Positions 61,797-64,000 of a DNA stretch of 64,000 nucleotides are shown here, in pieces (the stretch's first letter is position 1; each line of letters begins with the position of its first letter). The notes below the pieces were generated by a model. It had not been told where the DNA came from. It saw nothing but the letters and a program-made list of their open reading frames with translations, and searched no databases. A program made the position numbers and the translations under genes. Where the stretch lies: positions 59,155 through 123,154 of the forward strand of contig JAFYWI010000012.1 in NCBI GenBank assembly GCA_017558105.1, written 5' to 3'. This stretch comes from Clostridia bacterium (GTDB lineage Bacteria; Bacillota; Clostridia; Christensenellales; Borkfalkiaceae).

Positions 61797-61836
61797 ATTA
61801 AAAACGCTTGAAAATTTTTCAAGCGTTTTTGTTTTG
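61797..61836 (+). terminator. Terminator of the Isc operon, left copy of a repeated terminator
   Basis: AAAAACGCTTGAAAA (61800-61814) pairs with TTTTTCAAGCGTTTTT (61815-61830), followed by a T-rich run. Nearly the same sequence recurs at 63064-63105. Confidence 0.85.
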
Positions 61837-61841
61837 TATAT

Positions 61842-62057
61842 TTATTCATCTTTTAGCCCAAGCAAAAAGTCTGACGAAACGTCAAAAAACATAGCAAGCT
61901 TAAATATATTGGTTGCCGTAGGTTCTGCTTGCCCAATTAACCATTTTGAAACAGCCCTTTGCGAAACGTCTATTTCTTTGGCAAGTTTTGCTTGCGATAA
62001 ATTACTGTTTATAAGCAGTTCTTTTAAATTTTCTTTAAATGATATTTTTGTTTCCAT
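61842..62057 (-). CDS. XRE-family repressor
   Basis: A 71-residue Cro/CI-type protein: LKELLINSNLSQAKLAKEIDVSQRAVSKWLIGQAEPTATNI is the helix-turn-helix, then LAMFFDVSSDFLLGL. The ATG at 62057 has no SD and lies seven bases after TATACT (62068-62063 on the minus strand), as in leaderless phage repressor transcripts. It is divergent from a membrane protein gene over two matching palindromes that are probably its operators. Confidence 0.9.
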   Translation of the reverse strand: METKISFKENLKELLINSNLSQAKLAKEIDVSQRAVSKWLIGQAEPTATNIFKLAMFFDVSSDFLLGLKDE

Positions 62058-62068
62058 AATTAAAGTAT

Positions 62069-62120
62069 AGAACTATTGTTCTAAAAATGCTTGACTTAGA
62101 ACTTTAGTTCTTGTTATAAT
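62069..62120 (+). promoter_or_regulatory. Operator-promoter region of the XRE/membrane-protein pair
   Basis: Two matching palindromes, AGAACTATTGTTCT (62069-62082) and AGAACTTTAGTTCT (62098-62111), share the form AGAAC-N4-GTTCT. The second fills the spacer of the rightward promoter TTGACT (62091-62096), 18 bp, TATAAT (62115-62120). The first lies beside the leftward -10 box. Repressor binding would block the membrane gene and tune its own expression. Confidence 0.78.
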
Positions 62121-62147
62121 GTAATAAATTCATTTAAGGAGTGTACT

Positions 62148-63059
62148 ATGAGCAAAATAAATGTGAAAAAAATAATTTTATGGGTAATTTTAGGGTTGTC
62201 GGTTTTAATGACGTTATTAACACTATGTTTTAGGATGCTTGGCATAGTTGTTAGTGGTGTTGATACAAATTATGGTGTAAATGGCTTTGATGTTTTAGGT
62301 TTTAAACTACCCGAGGTTGTTTCTTATCTAATATCAAGCTATTTTTTGAAGGGGTACATAACTACAATTGAAATAGTTTTTGGTATATTTGCCTATATTA
62401 TTCTTGCATATTTTATAATCTATTTGATTTTTTACGTATTACACATAATTAAGCCTACAAGCAAAAAAGATAAGTCAATAAAAAGTTTATTTATAACCAA
62501 CGTAATTTTAACTGCAGTTTTTGCGATTGTTGTAATTGTAATAGATTTACTTGCACCAAACTTTTATTCATCTTATGTCCCTTCGGGTGGTATTAAGTTT
62601 AAAACAGTTGTTTATGTTCCATTAATCATACAAGCAGTATTACTAACAGCATATATTCTTTGCAATAAATTAATAAAAACTGAAAATTCTTGTGCAGCGA
62701 AACCAAGTGAAGAAGTTCAAATAGTAAAAAAAGAAAAAACATATAATTTAGAAGAATTAAAAGAAAGTTTAAATAGTGTTTTAGAACTTTTAACTACTTA
62801 TAAAGGTCTTTTACAAGAAGGCATAATTAGTTCTATGGATTATATGGATAAAAAGGCAAAATTATTAAAATACTATAAAAATATTGTAGAAACAACGTTT
62901 AGTTGTATTACCAAAAAGAGCATAGCAAAAGACGTTATTGAAGCAGAAAGAATTTCTATAGATATAATTAAACAATTCAAGAAATTATTAGAAGAAGAAT
63001 ACATTGGAGATGCAGAGTTCTTGGATATGAGAGTCGCTATGATGAATGCTGTAATTTAA
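62148..63059 (+). CDS. Four-helix membrane protein with C-terminal cytoplasmic helical domain
   Basis: A 303-residue protein not recognised. Membrane helices lie at about 8-32, 70-100, 117-140 and 155-178, then a soluble region. It contains LNSVLELLTTYKGLLQEGIISSMDYMDKKAKLL near 207-240, with the GIIS-x-x-D/E-Y/F pattern of short SHOCT-type segments, and a similar DAEFLDMRVAMMNAV end. SD AAGGAGTG. It is controlled by the adjacent XRE repressor. Asn codons favour AAT, unlike the AAC preference of core genes, hinting at separate origin. Confidence 0.68.
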   Translation: MSKINVKKIILWVILGLSVLMTLLTLCFRMLGIVVSGVDTNYGVNGFDVLGFKLPEVVSYLISSYFLKGYITTIEIVFGIFAYIILAYFIIYLIFYVLHIIKPTSKKDKSIKSLFITNVILTAVFAIVVIVIDLLAPNFYSSYVPSGGIKFKTVVYVPLIIQAVLLTAYILCNKLIKTENSCAAKPSEEVQIVKKEKTYNLEELKESLNSVLELLTTYKGLLQEGIISSMDYMDKKAKLLKYYKNIVETTFSCITKKSIAKDVIEAERISIDIIKQFKKLLEEEYIGDAEFLDMRVAMMNAVI

Positions 63060-63063
63060 TAAG

Positions 63064-63105
63064 ATTAAAAACGCTTGAAAAAATTTCAAGCGTTTTTTGT
63101 TTTGT
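63064..63105 (+). terminator. Terminator after the membrane protein, right copy of the repeated terminator
   Basis: AAAAACGCTTGAAA (63067-63080) pairs with TTTCAAGCGTTTTTT (63084-63098), then a T-rich run. It is nearly identical to 61797-61836, including the flanking ATTA and GTTTTGT. Confidence 0.85.
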
Positions 63106-63156
63106 TAAAGTATATATTTTGTAAAGGTGTGTATACTAACTTAAAAAGGGGGTATT

Positions 63157-63315
63157 ATGGACGATAAATTTTTAGTAGGTGTTTTACTTGGTATGGTTGG
63201 TGGCGCTGTTATAGTTGCAAACTCTGTTAAAGCAAGAAAGTTTGTTAAAGACGGGCAACAACAAGTTTTAGATAAAGCCCAAGAACTAACTAAGCAAAAC
63301 GAAAAGAAAAATTAA
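63157..63315 (+). CDS. Small YtxH-like single-pass membrane protein
   Basis: A 52-residue open frame with a strong SD, AAAAAGGGGGT, seven bases before its ATG. It has one hydrophobic segment with Gly repeats (LVGVLLGMVGGAVIVANSV, residues 6-24) and then a basic and Gln-rich tail ending QNEKKN. This layout resembles YtxH-type small proteins. It is transcribed alone and followed by the first copy of the 48-bp terminator repeat. Confidence 0.72.
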   Translation: MDDKFLVGVLLGMVGGAVIVANSVKARKFVKDGQQQVLDKAQELTKQNEKKN

Positions 63316-63322
63316 TATTGGC

Positions 63323-63370
63323 AAAATTAAAAAGGCAAGTTAAAAAACTTGCCTTTTTATATTGTAAAAA
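63323..63370 (+). repeat. 48-bp exact direct repeat, left copy (terminator plus -35 box)
   Basis: These 48 bases recur exactly at 63953-64000. They hold the hairpin AAAGGCAAGTT/AACTTGCCTTT, which ends the small gene, and then TTGTAA (63362-63367), which serves as the -35 box of the next promoter. Confidence 0.95.
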
Positions 63371-63390
63371 TTTCACATTTGTGTTATACT
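63362..63390 (+). promoter_or_regulatory. Promoter of the structured RNA
   Basis: TTGTAA (63362-63367), 17 bp, TATACT (63385-63390). The start expected six to seven bases later, at about 63397, coincides with the first base of the closing stem of the RNA. Confidence 0.7.
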
Positions 63391-63396
63391 ATTTTT

Positions 63397-63590
63397 GCGA
63401 AATAAAATCAAACAAAAAAATACTAAGTAATAGAATAATTTTTCTATTATTTTTTCATAATTCCTAATACTGAGTTTTGTAAAAAATGCAAACGCCAAAT
63501 TAGGAATTATGCTTAGTCATTTTTTTTGATTTTGTTTCGCGACAACGGAGTTTGCGTTTTTAGCGCTAACTTCGGTTGGCGCTTTTTTTA
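63397..63590 (+). ncRNA. Candidate structured RNA: three-way junction, pseudoknot, own terminator
   Basis: P1: 63397-63417 pairs with 63520-63540 (20 of 21 positions, one G-U), continued after a small internal loop by ACTAAG (63422-63427) with CTTAGT (63512-63517). P2: TAATAGAA (63428-63435) with TTCTATTA (63442-63449). P3: 63456-63468 with 63499-63511, 13 perfect pairs; its 30-base loop contains 63482-63493, which pairs with 63550-63561 (12 pairs, one G-U) to form a pseudoknot. A terminator follows: AGCGCTAAC, TTCG loop, GTTGGCGCT, seven T. No known family was recognised. It may be a free RNA or the leader of the next gene. Confidence 0.72.
63562..63590 (+). terminator. Terminator ending the structured RNA
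   Basis: Nine-pair stem (63562-63570 with 63575-63583) closed by a UUCG-type tetraloop and followed by seven T. It lies upstream of the SD of the next gene, so that gene needs read-through. Confidence 0.88.
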
Positions 63591-63612
63591 TTTTATAAAA
63601 GGAAATAAAATT

Positions 63613-63954
63613 ATGGAATTTACAAAAAAACAATTGTTAACTTTTTCTATTTACGAACTTCGTAGTATAGGTAAAAAAATTGGTGTAAAAGCCCCTACGT
63701 CTTTAGTTAAAGCAGACTTGGTAAATGCAATTATTAACGTGCAAAGTGGGCTTGTAAAACCATACGTTGCCAAAAGGGGCAGACCAAGAATTACAACCGT
63801 TGTAGAAAGAAATTTTTTAAATATTGCAGAAACTAATGCTAAAAAAGATTATAAAGTAAACGTTATAAAAATTATAGATAGAACGTTAAAAAAGGTTAGA
63901 GAAGAATTGATAGAAGAATTTTGCAATGAAAAGCCAAAAGAAACTAAAGAATAA
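63613..63954 (+). CDS. Small Rho_N/SAP-like protein with AT-hook-like motif
   Basis: A 113-residue basic protein. Residues 1-40 (TKKQLLTFSIYELRSIGKKI, then LVKADLVNAI) fit the Rho N-terminal/SAP/HeH helix-extended-helix domain that binds nucleic acid. KRGRPR near 57-62 resembles an AT-hook. The C-terminal 45 residues are helical and charged. ATG 63613 is chosen because AAAAGGAA lies just upstream; earlier in-frame starts fall in the RNA. It directly follows the structured RNA and is bounded by the exact 48-bp repeat. Function unknown; it might bind that RNA. Confidence 0.75.
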   Translation: MEFTKKQLLTFSIYELRSIGKKIGVKAPTSLVKADLVNAIINVQSGLVKPYVAKRGRPRITTVVERNFLNIAETNAKKDYKVNVIKIIDRTLKKVREELIEEFCNEKPKETKE

Positions 63955-64000
63955 AATTAAAAAGGCAAGTTAAAAAACTTGCCTTTTTATATTGTAAAAA
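63953..64000 (+). repeat. 48-bp exact direct repeat, right copy
   Basis: Identical to 63323-63370 over all bases visible; the match may continue beyond the window. It acts as the terminator of the Rho_N-like gene and again carries TTGTAA, so another promoter, and possibly another copy of the RNA unit, may begin just outside. Confidence 0.95.

Noticed and set aside
61842-63059. Prophage remnant, because of the CI-like switch
   Set aside because: No integrase, structural, lysis or replication gene is present and no att-type tRNA is nearby.
63397-63590. 6S RNA or a type III toxin-antitoxin RNA
   Set aside because: The fold is a three-way junction, not a rod with a central bubble; there are no tandem 30-40 base repeats and the next protein is not ToxN-like.

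Overview
The window looks like a chromosomal segment of a low-GC, Gram-positive, endospore-forming Clostridia-type bacterium, probably an uncultured gut anaerobe (inference). Evidence: AT-rich DNA, strong AGGAGG-like Shine-Dalgarno (SD) sites, sigma-A promoters, sporulation genes (ylbJ, spoIIID, a YlmC/YmxH-like gene), ECF vitamin transporters under TPP and FMN riboswitches, an Rrf2-iscS-iscU operon, and no outer-membrane genes. Most of the sequence is core housekeeping DNA. I saw no rRNA, tRNA, insertion sequence, prophage structural gene or CRISPR array.

Layout. 1-3017: 3' end of alanine racemase, a membrane protein, rsmD, coaD, convergent ylbJ. 3071-8344: rarA, tex, an ABC exporter. 8465-11065: a NahK-like sugar kinase and two Wzz-like membrane proteins. 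11188-16774: central metabolism (fba, an M29 aminopeptidase, gap, luxS, a CysK-like synthase, mgsA). 16892-22018: the classic pyrH-frr-uppS-cdsA-dxr-rseP operon. 22123-28159: gdhA, a SLOG/XRE divergent pair, a YlmC/YmxH-like gene, an EF-G-like GTPase, a PfkB kinase. 28219-34257: a YihY protein, an ABC-2 exporter, spoIIID, and an ABC importer whose substrate-binding protein appears circularly permuted and whose leader carries an attenuator. 34293-39933: apbE, an orphan HprK-like/PqqD pair, DUF1846, thiT with a TPP riboswitch, yfbR. 40061-46152: an MsmX-type ATPase, a PucR-type regulator, a Ctp protease, small unknowns, a cysteine-desulfurase-like protein with DUF3343. 46213-50787: nth, obgE, yhbY, a nadD-yqeK fusion, rsfS. 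51213-56608: FMN riboswitch-ribU, tsaE, tsaB, an alpha/beta hydrolase with an apparent ATA start, a membrane-anchored MurF, ddl. 56639-61774: two unknown genes, a serine-palmitoyltransferase-like enzyme, the Isc operon.

The right end (61797-64000) is accessory in character. An XRE repressor and a membrane protein share a compact operator region and lie between two near-identical terminators. Next come a 52-residue membrane protein and then a unit flanked by an exact 48-bp repeat. That unit contains a promoter, a roughly 195-nt RNA that folds on paper into a three-way junction with a 12-bp pseudoknot and its own terminator, and a gene for a small Rho_N/SAP-like protein. This RNA and its gene are the best candidates here for something undescribed. 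The permuted binding protein is second.

A further pattern: several genes (rarA, apbE, nadD, tsaE, the XRE repressor, probably nth) have no SD and start 6-9 bp after a -10 box, so they are probably read from leaderless or near-leaderless mRNAs. All functional statements come from reading the sequence; no database search was run.
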